From a bacterium (lineage in GTDB: Bacteria; Patescibacteriota; Minisyncoccia; Phycocordibacterales; VMEP01): 11,364 nt of DNA. Where the stretch lies: NCBI GenBank assembly GCA_030699625.1, contig JAUYLU010000030.1:1-11364 (forward strand). Direction: 5' to 3'. How positions within the stretch are numbered: the stretch's first letter is position 1; every line of letters starts with the position of its first letter. The translations under genes and the position numbers were made by a program. Shown one piece after another: positions 1 to 5,621 of this stretch. Under the pieces are notes generated by a model. The model worked only from the letters and a program-made list of their open reading frames with translations. It did not search any database and was not told the DNA's origin.

Positions 1-45
1 TGTCTGGACAAACGCTACGCCCCAAACGCCGAGAAGTCAACTAAG

Positions 46-81
46 AAAAAAGCCCCGTGCGCTCATGAGCGCACGGGGCTT
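46..81 (-). terminator. Perfect-palindrome terminator of the 52-aa gene
   Basis: Positions 50-81 form a perfect 32-nt palindrome (AAGCCCC...GGGGCTT, centred on TCATGA). Read on the minus strand it is followed by a run of T (A-run 46-51 on the plus strand), the form of an intrinsic terminator. It lies 9 nt beyond the stop codon of the small minus-strand gene at 91-249. The first 45 bases of the window show no gene that I can support. Confidence 0.8.
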
Positions 82-90
82 CCAGGACGT

Positions 91-249
91 TTACGGCCCG
101 CAGTAGTCGCAGTTCCTGTCTTTGTCGAGGCCCCGGCTCGCGCACTCGTCGCACCAGTCGTGTTTCCAGAGCTTCCAAAGGACGTAGCCAGAGAGGACGA
201 TTGCGACGATGGAAAGCAGGATTATGGCTGCCGGTGTTTCCAAGAACAT
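91..249 (-). CDS. Tiny membrane protein with two CxxC pairs (52 aa)
   Basis: I do not recognise the family. The 52-residue product has a short hydrophobic N-terminus forming one membrane segment (about residues 6-25). After a positive/aromatic stretch (WKLWKHDW), a cytoplasmic-style tail carries two CxxC pairs (WCDEC and CDYC) about 14 residues apart, ending CGP. This looks like a small zinc-binding knuckle or a redox-active dithiol pair. The start at 249 is preferred because GGGAG (rc of 256-260) lies 6 nt upstream; an in-frame ATG at 255 touches that motif. A strong terminator follows the stop, which supports a real gene. A weak TTGACG-like -35 (302-307) lies upstream. The gene was probably missed because of its size. 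Confidence 0.72.
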   Translation of the reverse strand: MFLETPAAIILLSIVAIVLSGYVLWKLWKHDWCDECASRGLDKDRNCDYCGP

Positions 250-344
250 GGTCATCTCCCGATAATGGAACCTGCCATCAGGCTATCCGAAATTTTGCAG
301 CCGTCAAGCTCGCCAAATCAATGGCGATGGCATATGCTGTATCC

Positions 345-473
345 ATGATGGGATACAATTACGGCTGGTCCATGATGGGAGGAGCGGGCACGTTCGGCGT
401 CATCACGTGGCTCGTGGTGCTCGTCGACCTCATCCTCGTCGGCATCTGGCTCTGGCAGCAGATTCGGAAATAA
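345..473 (+). CDS. Small glycine/aromatic membrane protein (42 aa)
   Basis: Unrecognised small protein: a Met/Gly/Tyr/Trp-rich start (MMGYNYGWSMMGG) followed by one strongly hydrophobic segment (about residues 16-36) and a short QQIRK tail. This pattern is common among tiny single-pass CPR membrane proteins, which is family-style knowledge and not a homology hit. The reading frame is open from 201, but the region before 321 does not look like protein and overlaps the minus-strand gene. No Shine-Dalgarno is visible. A TATGCT -10-like box (333-338) ends 6 nt before the ATG at 345, the spacing seen at other leaderless starts here. Starts at 321 or 348 are alternatives. The stop lies 10 nt before the glycosylase start, so the two genes may be cotranscribed. 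Confidence 0.6.
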   Translation: MMGYNYGWSMMGGAGTFGVITWLVVLVDLILVGIWLWQQIRK

Positions 474-483
474 GTTTCCGCAT

Positions 484-1047
484 ATGAGAAGGAAACTCCT
501 CGGGTCCGCCTTTTTCAAGCGGCGCGGCGCCGCTTTGGCGCGCTCGCTCATCGGGAAATACCTGGTGCGGCGTTCTTATTCTCTTATTCGCACGCATAAG
601 AGAATAAGGAATAGATACAAAGAGACGGCGCTCATGATAAACGAGGTGGAGCTCTACGAAGGGGCGGAAGACCGCTCATCGCACGCTTTCAACGGGGACA
701 AGGGCCGGGCGGCGGTCATGTTCGGGCCGGGCGGCCGCTGGTACGTCTACCTCTGCTACGGCATGTACGAGATGCTGAACCTCGTCGTCGGCGCAGCGGG
801 CTTCCCCGCGGCAATCCTCATCCGCGGCGCGGGTCCCTATCACGGGCCGGGGAAGCTCACGAGAGCGCTCACAATCGACCGAACATTCAATAATACAACA
901 GCCGATAAGAAGACGGGGCTTTGGATAGAGGACAGGGGAGTGCGCGTAGCGGTGAAGGAGATCGAAGCGGGGCCGCGCATCGGCCTCGGCAAGGACGCGG
1001 GCGAGTGGGCGAAGACACCGCACCGCTTCGTCCTGAAAAACCGCTAA
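484..1047 (+). CDS. 3-methyladenine DNA glycosylase (AAG/MPG family)
   Basis: Monofunctional DNA glycosylase of the AAG/MPG family. It excises alkylated and deaminated purines (3-methyladenine, hypoxanthine) to start base excision repair. The 187 aa match the usual bacterial size. Visible family features: EVELYEG with the putative general base Glu56, Tyr58, His67 (SSHAF), the YVYLCYGMYEMLN block with Tyr89/Tyr92 and Asn99, AAILIRGA, GPGKL at 121-125, and the C-terminal IGLG...EWAKTPHRF motif. An unusual insert at about residues 31-45 (YSLIRTHKRIRNRYK) sits between LIGKYLVRR and the catalytic strand. It is encoded by a perfect 13-bp inverted repeat (575-608) of low GC in a GC-rich gene. The stop codon lies within a 44-bp palindrome. 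A small membrane-protein gene precedes it by 10 nt. Confidence 0.93.
   Translation: MRRKLLGSAFFKRRGAALARSLIGKYLVRRSYSLIRTHKRIRNRYKETALMINEVELYEGAEDRSSHAFNGDKGRAAVMFGPGGRWYVYLCYGMYEMLNLVVGAAGFPAAILIRGAGPYHGPGKLTRALTIDRTFNNTTADKKTGLWIEDRGVRVAVKEIEAGPRIGLGKDAGEWAKTPHRFVLKNR
575..608. repeat. Inverted repeat inside the glycosylase gene
   Basis: CTTATTCTCTTAT (575-587) and its exact reverse complement ATAAGAGAATAAG (596-608) flank the 8-nt loop TCGCACGC. The repeat is AT-rich inside a GC-rich gene and falls exactly where the protein carries an extra loop compared with typical AAG sequences. It resembles palindromic elements that insert in frame into genes (as described for Rickettsia RPEs), but no second copy is seen in this window. 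Confidence 0.75.
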
Positions 1048-1084
1048 CAATAAAACATGCTATAGCATGTTTTATTGTTAGCGG
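1041..1084. terminator. 44-bp perfect palindrome between convergent genes
   Basis: Positions 1041-1084 are self-complementary over all 44 bases: 20-bp arms around a central TATA. The left arm contains the last Arg codon's bases and the TAA stop of the glycosylase. It sits between that gene and the convergent pcm gene (stop at 1131). The arms contain TAAAACATGC / GCATGTTTTA, giving an RNA hairpin with an internal U-run in either direction, so it probably acts as a bidirectional terminator or 3'-end stabiliser. No long external U-tract is present, so Rho-independent activity is inferred, not shown. Confidence 0.7.
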
Positions 1085-1130
1085 GTGTTAACGGGCGAAG
1101 AGTCCTTTATTGCGATATATCGAAATTTTT

Positions 1131-1754
1131 CTAGCGTTTCAGCGTGCGGCGAGTGACGAGCGGCACGAAGGCGAAGCCGGGGTATTCCACGGTCTCGAAC
1201 TCGTCCGCGCCTTTTTTGACGAGCACAAAGACGGAGCCGCCGACGGGGAGCACCATCCGCCCGCCGATCGCGAGCTCGCGCTTCCACGCCTCGGGGACCG
1301 TGTCGCCCGCGGCGGCGGCGATGATGCGGTCGAACGGCGCCTCTTCCGGGAACCCCTTGCTCGCGTCCGCCGCGATGAAGCGGACGTTCGTGAAGTGGTA
1401 GATTTTCGCGTTCCGCTCGCCGAATTCCTTCAGTTTCGGGATGAGCTCGACCGCGACGACCTTCCCTTTTTCCCCGACGGCATGGGCGAGGAGGCACGAC
1501 TGCCAGCCCGAACCGGAGCCCACGTCGAGCACTTTGTTCCCCGGTTCGGGCGAAAGCAGTTCGAGCATGAAGGCGACCGTCGAGGGCTGGGAGATGGTCT
1601 GGCCTTCGCCGATAGGGAGGGCGTCGTCGAGGTAGGAGAGGTCGACCATGTCGGCGCGCACGAAAAAACGCCGGTCCACGGCCTTCATCGCCTCGATGAG
1701 GCGGGGCGTTTTCAGCGCGCCCGAACGGACGAGTTCTTCGACGAGCGCATGCAT
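1131..1754 (-). CDS. pcm: Protein-L-isoaspartate O-methyltransferase
   Basis: SAM-dependent methyltransferase that methylates L-isoaspartyl residues in aged proteins, starting their repair. The 207 aa match the family (about 205-215). Visible motifs: the N-terminal helical region, TISQPS at 53-58 (substrate-side conserved block), motif I VLDVGSGSG at 75-83, acidic residue E103 in VVAVELIP (ribose contact), FDRIIAAAAGDTVPEAW (motif II/post-II), and GGRMVLPVGG (motif III). It is the last gene of the minus-strand nrdD-nrdG-pcm run, 33 nt after nrdG. The gap holds a small hairpin (CGGGA/TCCCG arms, 1770-1787) and ATG-rich sequence but no clear Shine-Dalgarno. Placement behind ribonucleotide reductase genes is probably operonic convenience and not a pathway link. 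Confidence 0.93.
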   Translation of the reverse strand: MHALVEELVRSGALKTPRLIEAMKAVDRRFFVRADMVDLSYLDDALPIGEGQTISQPSTVAFMLELLSPEPGNKVLDVGSGSGWQSCLLAHAVGEKGKVVAVELIPKLKEFGERNAKIYHFTNVRFIAADASKGFPEEAPFDRIIAAAAGDTVPEAWKRELAIGGRMVLPVGGSVFVLVKKGADEFETVEYPGFAFVPLVTRRTLKR

Positions 1755-1787
1755 AGATGCATCATATGACGGGAACGGCCGCTCCCG

Positions 1788-2480
1788 CTATCGCACGGCG
1801 ATGTCCACCTTCGGATAGTAGGCGGAAAGGAGCTTCGCGAGCCGCGGCACGTCGAGCGATTTCGACCGGTCGAGGGGCGCGAGGTTCTTTTTGTAGCTTA
1901 TCTCCTGCAGGTAGTATTTTTCTCCCGGCTTCATGTAGCCCGCCATCTCGAAGAAGTCGTCTTCGGCATGGACGCCGGGGAAGACGGTGGTGCGCCACTC
2001 GTAAGGGATGCCGGAGTCCCTGATGACCTCGAACGATTCGCGGCAGCGGTCGAGGAGGTATTCCTTCCCGGGCGAGACCGCCGCCACCTCGCCGTAGCGG
2101 GACCAGCGGTGCTTCAAATCCATGGCGAAATAATCGACGAGCTTCTTTTCGACAAGCGCTCTCAACATCGCGGGCGTGACGCCGTTCGTGTCGAGCTTCA
2201 CCGAAAGGCCGAGCCCTTTGATGCGTTCGAGAAAATGCGGCAGGTCCTTGTGGAGGGTGGGCTCGCCGCCGGTGACGCAGACGCCGTCGAGGAATGACTT
2301 CCGCCGCTTTAGGTAGCCCCACACTTCCTCCTCGTCGATGCCGGTGTGGTCCTTGATGAGCACGAGCTCGGGGTTGTGGCAGTAGGCGCAGCGGAAGACG
2401 CAGCCCTTGGTAAAGACGATGGAGGCGACCTTTCCGGGAAAGTCGACAAGGGAGAGCTTCTGGAAGCCGCCGATGATCAT
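1788..2480 (-). CDS. nrdG: Anaerobic ribonucleotide reductase activase (radical SAM)
   Basis: Radical SAM enzyme that uses a 4Fe-4S cluster and S-adenosylmethionine to install the glycyl radical on NrdD. In the 230-aa product the cluster motif CxxxCxxC is C27-C31-C34 (CVFRCAYC), followed by HNPEL and by the SAM-binding TGGEPT motif at 70-75. The N-terminus (IGGFQKLSLVDFPGK) is typical of this NrdG-type/YjjW-like activase subgroup. The frame is open to 2513, but family alignment supports ATG 2480; the upstream codons would be read through the inverted-repeat arm. This start abuts the repeat arm TCTAACAGG with no spacer. The gene lies downstream of nrdD, its substrate protein, and is probably cotranscribed with it through the 134-nt structured gap. 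Confidence 0.94.
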   Translation of the reverse strand: MIIGGFQKLSLVDFPGKVASIVFTKGCVFRCAYCHNPELVLIKDHTGIDEEEVWGYLKRRKSFLDGVCVTGGEPTLHKDLPHFLERIKGLGLSVKLDTNGVTPAMLRALVEKKLVDYFAMDLKHRWSRYGEVAAVSPGKEYLLDRCRESFEVIRDSGIPYEWRTTVFPGVHAEDDFFEMAGYMKPGEKYYLQEISYKKNLAPLDRSKSLDVPRLAKLLSAYYPKVDIAVR

Positions 2481-2615
2481 CCTGTTAGAGATAGGGAACG
2501 CCCGCCCTTCCAAATCCTAAAGGACGGTTTCCGTAGATTGCCGTTAATTTTTTCCATTCGATGTAGCGGGCGTTCCCGTGAACCTTCGCAAACGAAGGTT
2601 CATCTCTAACAGGAT
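2479..2615 (-). promoter_or_regulatory. GTTAGA/TCTAAC inverted-repeat leader element, nrdG copy
   Basis: Outer arms 2479-2492 and 2602-2615 are a perfect 14-bp inverted repeat (ATCCTGTTAGAGAT and complement). Inside are a second perfect 12-bp pair, 2494-2505 with 2566-2577 (GGGAACGCCCGC), and a 9-bp hairpin, 2580-2588 with 2593-2601, loop CAAA. The helices are separated by only 0-2 unpaired bases, so the minus-strand RNA would fold as a tight three-way junction. The large terminal loop contains AAAAAATTAACGGCA (minus strand), also found almost unchanged in the recR copy. The element fills the gap between the nrdD stop and the nrdG start, and overlaps both codons. The function is unknown. Confidence 0.75.
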
Positions 2616-4744
2616 CATGCGGCCCTGACCGGAGTCTCGACGGCGGTCTCGGCTTTCGCCTCCTCTGTTTTTTGCTGTCCTTTTTCTATTTTGTACTCGA
2701 CGCGCTCGGAGTACTCGCTCTTCTTGCCGCGGTTCCATTCGACAATGGGCCTGAAGTAGCCGACGATGCGCGACCAGACTTCGCACGACAGGCCGCAGGT
2801 GCCGCACGTTTTCGTCTCGCCCGTGATGTAGCCGTGGGCGGGGCAGATGCTGAAGGTGGGCGTTATGGTGAAGTAGGGAAGCTTGTAGCCTTCGGCCACC
2901 TTCTTCACGAAAGCGCGGCAGGTCTCCCAGTCCCTCACCCGCTCGCCGAGAAAAAGATGGAGCACCGTGCCGCCGGTGTATTTCGTCTGGAGCTCGTCTT
3001 GATGGTCAAGCGCCGAGAGTGGGTCGTCGGTGTAACCGACGGGAAGGTGCGTCGAGTTCGTGTAGTACGGAGCGGCCGCCGTGCCCTTCTGCAAGATGCC
3101 CGGGAAGCGCCGCTTGTCTTCTTTAGCGAAGCGATACGTGGTGCCTTCGGCGGGCGTGGCCTCGAGGTTGTAGAGGTTCCCCGTCTCTTCCTGGTAGTCG
3201 CCGAGCTTCTTTCGCATGAATTCCAAGATTTCGCCGGTGAACGCCCGGCCCTCGGGGTCGTTGATTTCCTTCCCCATGAAGTTGAGGCATGCCTCGTTCG
3301 CGCCGTTCAGCCCTATGGTGGCGAAGTGATTGTGGAGCGTCGGGAGGTAGCGCTTGGTGTAGGGAAGAAGGCCGCGCTCTATGTTTTCTTCGACCACTTT
3401 CCGCTTCACTTCGAGGGATTCTTTGGCGGTGTCCATGAGATCGCCCAAGCGCTCGAAGAACTCCTGCTTGGTTTTCGAGAGATAGCCGATGCGGGGGAGA
3501 TTGATGGTGACGACGCCCACGGAACCCGTCATTTCGCCCGAGCCGAAAAGGCCGCCCATGCGCGCCCGAAGCTCGCGGAGGTCGAGCTGGAGGCGGCAGC
3601 ACATGCTCCGCACGTCTTGGGGGTTCAGGTTCGAGTTGAGGAAGTTCTGGAAATAGGGGGTGCCGAACTTGGCGGTCATCTCGAAGAGAATCTTCGCGTT
3701 CTCGTTGTCCCAGTCGAAGTCCTTGGTGATGTTGTAGGTGGGAATGGGGAAGGTGAAAATGCGCCCGCGCCAGTCGCCCTCGGTCATGACCTCGATGAAT
3801 GCTTTGTTCATCATGTCCATCTCTTTCTGGCAATCGGCGTAGGTGAAGGGCATGGTCTTGCCGCCGACCACGGGATGGAGCTCCTTCATGTCGTCGGGAC
3901 AGTTCCAATCGAGGGTGATGTTGGTGAACGGCGTCTGGGTGCCCCAGCGCGAAGGGACGTTCAGGTTGAAGACGAATTGCTGGACCGACTGCTTGACCTC
4001 GCGGTAGGAGAGGTCGTCTTTTTTGATGAACGGCGCGAGATACGTGTCGAACGATGAGAAGGCCTGCGCGCCTGCCCATTCGTTCTGGAGCGTGCCGAGG
4101 AAGTTCACCATCTGGGCGACCGCGGTCTCGAGGTGTTTCGGCGGGGCCGATTCCACTTTGCCGGGCACGCCGTTGAATCCTTCCTCGAGGAGCTGGCGGA
4201 GGCTCCAGCCCGCGCAGTAGCCAGAGAACATATCGAGGTCGTGGATGTGGAGGTCGCCTTCGAGGTGGGCGTTCCTGACGCGCTCGCTGTAGACGGAGTT
4301 CAGCCAGTAGTTCGCGATGAGCTTGCCCGAAGCGTTGAGGATGAGGCCGCCGAGCGAGTAGCCCTGGTTCGCGTTCGCGTTCACCCGCCAGTCGTCGCGG
4401 TCGAGGTACTCCTTCATCGTCTTGTGCACGTCGACGAAGGCGGTGCGCGACGCGCGCGCTTGGCGGCGCTTCTCGCGGTAGAGGACGTAGGCCTTGCCGG
4501 TCTTGAAGAAGCCGCTCGCCATGAGCACGCGCTCGACGACGTCCTGAATCTCCTCGATCCCGATGGACTCTCGGCCGAGGCGCGTCTGCTCGATGAAGTT
4601 GACGGCATGGTCGGCGAGGCGGCGGGCGTCCTCGACGCCGAATTCCTTGGTGGCCTCGGACGCCTTACGAATGGCGTTATAGATCTTCTCCTTCTCGAAA
4701 TGCATCTTCCGTCCGTCGCGCTTTTCCACCAAGAGCTTCTCCAT
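2615..4744 (-). CDS. nrdD: Anaerobic (class III) ribonucleoside-triphosphate reductase
   Basis: Oxygen-sensitive glycyl-radical enzyme reducing ribonucleotides to deoxyribonucleotides. The 709 aa match the family. Residues 1 to about 92 are an ATP-cone allosteric domain (VEKRDGRKMHFEKEKI...). The catalytic barrel contains HIHDLD at 167-171, the active-site region MCCRLQL with C382/C383, and the GLFGSGEMTGSVGVVTINLPR stretch. At the C-terminus, C634, H637, C647 and C650 form the zinc site (CPAHG... CGTC), and the radical Gly662 is in RIVGYF. A 47-residue tail follows, with a charged, Ala/Glu-rich end. The preceding region holds a -10-like box, a DnaA-box-like site, and an attenuator-like hairpin. 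No Shine-Dalgarno is visible before ATG 4744. Its activase nrdG follows. Confidence 0.97.
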   Translation of the reverse strand: MEKLLVEKRDGRKMHFEKEKIYNAIRKASEATKEFGVEDARRLADHAVNFIEQTRLGRESIGIEEIQDVVERVLMASGFFKTGKAYVLYREKRRQARASRTAFVDVHKTMKEYLDRDDWRVNANANQGYSLGGLILNASGKLIANYWLNSVYSERVRNAHLEGDLHIHDLDMFSGYCAGWSLRQLLEEGFNGVPGKVESAPPKHLETAVAQMVNFLGTLQNEWAGAQAFSSFDTYLAPFIKKDDLSYREVKQSVQQFVFNLNVPSRWGTQTPFTNITLDWNCPDDMKELHPVVGGKTMPFTYADCQKEMDMMNKAFIEVMTEGDWRGRIFTFPIPTYNITKDFDWDNENAKILFEMTAKFGTPYFQNFLNSNLNPQDVRSMCCRLQLDLRELRARMGGLFGSGEMTGSVGVVTINLPRIGYLSKTKQEFFERLGDLMDTAKESLEVKRKVVEENIERGLLPYTKRYLPTLHNHFATIGLNGANEACLNFMGKEINDPEGRAFTGEILEFMRKKLGDYQEETGNLYNLEATPAEGTTYRFAKEDKRRFPGILQKGTAAAPYYTNSTHLPVGYTDDPLSALDHQDELQTKYTGGTVLHLFLGERVRDWETCRAFVKKVAEGYKLPYFTITPTFSICPAHGYITGETKTCGTCGLSCEVWSRIVGYFRPIVEWNRGKKSEYSERVEYKIEKGQQKTEEAKAETAVETPVRAA

Positions 4745-4774
4745 GGTTATAAATGAAAATTAATTGATAACGAC

Positions 4775-4796
4775 AAAAAAATACCCGCCGTGGCGG
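4775..4796 (-). promoter_or_regulatory. Attenuator-like hairpin in the nrdD leader
   Basis: On the minus strand, CCGC-CACG-GCGG (4785-4796) forms a short GC hairpin followed by GTA and seven T (A-run 4775-4781). This gives the shape of an intrinsic terminator about 30 nt before the nrdD start and downstream of its likely -10. A second small dyad (GACT/AGTC, 4797-4809) lies just upstream. It may act as an attenuator or pause site controlling entry into nrdD. The stem is short, so termination strength is doubtful. Confidence 0.4.
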
Positions 4797-4830
4797 ACTT
4801 CTGGAGTCTCTCGTGGCCTTTCTTGTTCCC

Positions 4831-4836
4831 AGTATA
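4831..4836 (-). promoter_or_regulatory. Putative nrdD -10 box (TATACT)
   Basis: TATACT on the minus strand (rc of AGTATA) lies 86 nt before nrdD, with no convincing -35 at 16-18 nt. The same TATACT box occurs upstream of the DoxX gene. A leader of about 80 nt would include the attenuator-like hairpin at 4775-4796. Confidence 0.4.
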
Positions 4837-4855
4837 GCGGATTTCCGGAAGGAAC

Positions 4856-4864
4856 TTATCCACA
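4856..4864 (+). promoter_or_regulatory. Perfect DnaA-box 9-mer upstream of nrdD
   Basis: TTATCCACA is the exact consensus DnaA box and lies about 20 nt upstream of the putative nrdD -10. In E. coli the aerobic nrdAB genes are controlled by DnaA boxes, so DnaA-linked control of dNTP supply is plausible. It is a single box and overlaps the A-run of a terminator, so chance is a serious alternative. Confidence 0.35.
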
Positions 4865-4891
4865 AAAAAAGCCGCAGATGCGGGCTTTTTT
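4864..4891 (-). terminator. Terminator of the DoxX-VKOR-zinc ribbon operon
   Basis: GCCGC (4871-4875) and GCGGGC (4880-4885) form a stem with one bulge around the loop AGAT. It is flanked by seven A (4864-4870) and six T (4886-4891), so it can work in both directions. It follows the zinc-ribbon gene (stop at 4925) on the minus strand. Confidence 0.75.
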
Positions 4892-4924
4892 AACCTTTTT
4901 ATACAACGTTTGCCCGAGGAGCGT

Positions 4925-5164
4925 TTAGGAGCCCCCAGGGGCCTCGGAGGTCCCTTCCGGGGCGCCCGTTCCCGTCGAAATGCGGCGGGGGCAGGGGTAG
5001 ATGAGGCAGACGTACTTGTTCGCGGGGACGCCCTTGATGAGGTTCATCTCGCCGCAGCGCTTGCACTTCACCTCCACCTCGCTGTCGATCAAGATGCCCT
5101 TGAAAAAGAGCTTGTCGCACTTCGCGCAGCGATATTCGTGGTGGGCGAGGGCGGGCGCAGCCAT
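4925..5164 (-). CDS. Com-like zinc-ribbon protein (79 aa)
   Basis: A small zinc-ribbon protein resembling the Mu-like Com family (translation activator in phage Mu). The four ligands are C13, C16, C34 and C37 (YRCAKC ... VKCKRCGEMNLI). This spacing, and the ending CKRCGxxNxI, is typical of Com-type ribbons. Two more cysteines, C53 and C58 (VCLIYPC), follow, and then a disordered Gly/Thr/Pro/Ala tail. There is no phage context, so a general nucleic-acid- or metal-binding role is more likely than Mu-like mom control. It is the last gene of the DoxX-VKOR cluster, 7 nt after VKOR, but an extended -10 overlaps the VKOR stop, so it may also be made from its own leaderless transcript. Confidence 0.75.
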   Translation of the reverse strand: MAAPALAHHEYRCAKCDKLFFKGILIDSEVEVKCKRCGEMNLIKGVPANKYVCLIYPCPRRISTGTGAPEGTSEAPGGS

Positions 5165-5170
5165 AGGCCC

Positions 5171-5179
5171 ACTATATCA
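5171..5179 (-). promoter_or_regulatory. Extended -10 box giving a leaderless zinc-ribbon mRNA
   Basis: TG-A-TATAGT on the minus strand, overlapping the VKOR stop codon. The box ends 6 nt before ATG 5164, so transcription would begin at or within a base or two of the start codon. No Shine-Dalgarno is present. The geometry equals that of the rmuC start. Confidence 0.5.
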
Positions 5180-5615
5180 CGGGAGAATTCGGGGGCGCCG
5201 CCGGCGTTTCCGGGGCCTTCAGGAAGAGCGAGCAGGCGAAAATGATGGTGGCGAAGGCGGCCGAGGCGAGGCAGTAGATGCAGAAGGCGTTTATCTTCAC
5301 CGCCTGAAGGTACGTGAAGTAGATGGAAAGGAGAAATCCGAGAAGCGCGAAGAATTTGATGAGTGAAAGGAGCACCCGGCGCGGCGATGCGAGCGCCGCG
5401 AGGGCAAGCCCTCCGACCGCCGCGTAAAAAAGGAGGCCGTAGAGGGCGAGCGGCACGCCGAAGACCTTCGAATAGGGGCTTCGCGCCACTTCGTTGCAGC
5501 CGTCGAGGAGAGTGCAGGGGAGCGGCAGGTCCCGAAGCGCGGCGTAGGAAAGGTATGCGCTGTCAGCGATGCCGAAGAGGGCGGCGATGGCGATGATGAT
5601 GAGGAGTTTTCTCAT
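5172..5615 (-). CDS. Vitamin K epoxide reductase family protein (VKOR)
   Basis: Integral membrane oxidoreductase of the bacterial VKOR family. It reoxidises periplasmic dithiol oxidases by passing electrons to quinone, replacing DsbB. In the 147-aa product, four or five membrane helices are visible (about 3-25, 53-77, 82-103, 108-132). The regulatory cysteine pair is C34/C40 (PCTLLDGC). Conserved Ser/Tyr of RSPYSKVFG follow, and the active-site CxxC is C112-C115 (CIYC). It lacks the fused thioredoxin domain found in some bacteria, so a separate DsbA-like partner must lie elsewhere. It follows the DoxX gene by 6 nt in what is clearly one operon. A Pro/Ala-rich C-terminal tail is present. Confidence 0.93.
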   Translation of the reverse strand: MRKLLIIIAIAALFGIADSAYLSYAALRDLPLPCTLLDGCNEVARSPYSKVFGVPLALYGLLFYAAVGGLALAALASPRRVLLSLIKFFALLGFLLSIYFTYLQAVKINAFCIYCLASAAFATIIFACSLFLKAPETPAAPPNSPVI

Positions 5616-5621
5616 GGCGGT

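Noticed and set aside
2481..2513. Longer nrdG start at 2513
   Set aside because: The extra 11 residues are read from repeat arms; the family N-terminus starts at ATG 2480.
2479..2615. Insertion-sequence or MITE with target duplications
   Set aside because: No convincing direct target duplication flanks any of the three elements, and all end exactly at start codons; the idea is kept only as an alternative origin.
2672..4057. 461-aa open frame antisense to nrdD
   Set aside because: Frame of high-GC codons opposite a clearly real gene; composition dominated by Val/Glu/Ala/His/Arg with no recognisable domain.
3123..4079. 318-aa open frame overlapping nrdD in another frame
   Set aside because: Arg/His/Pro-rich shadow of nrdD; no domain, and it lies wholly inside the true gene.
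4856..4864. Replication origin at the DnaA box
   Set aside because: Only one box is visible, with no cluster, no AT-rich unwinding region and no dnaA or dnaN gene next to it.
4745..4924. NrdR box upstream of nrdD
   Set aside because: I looked for the paired ACA...TATAT...TGT-type dyad and saw none.
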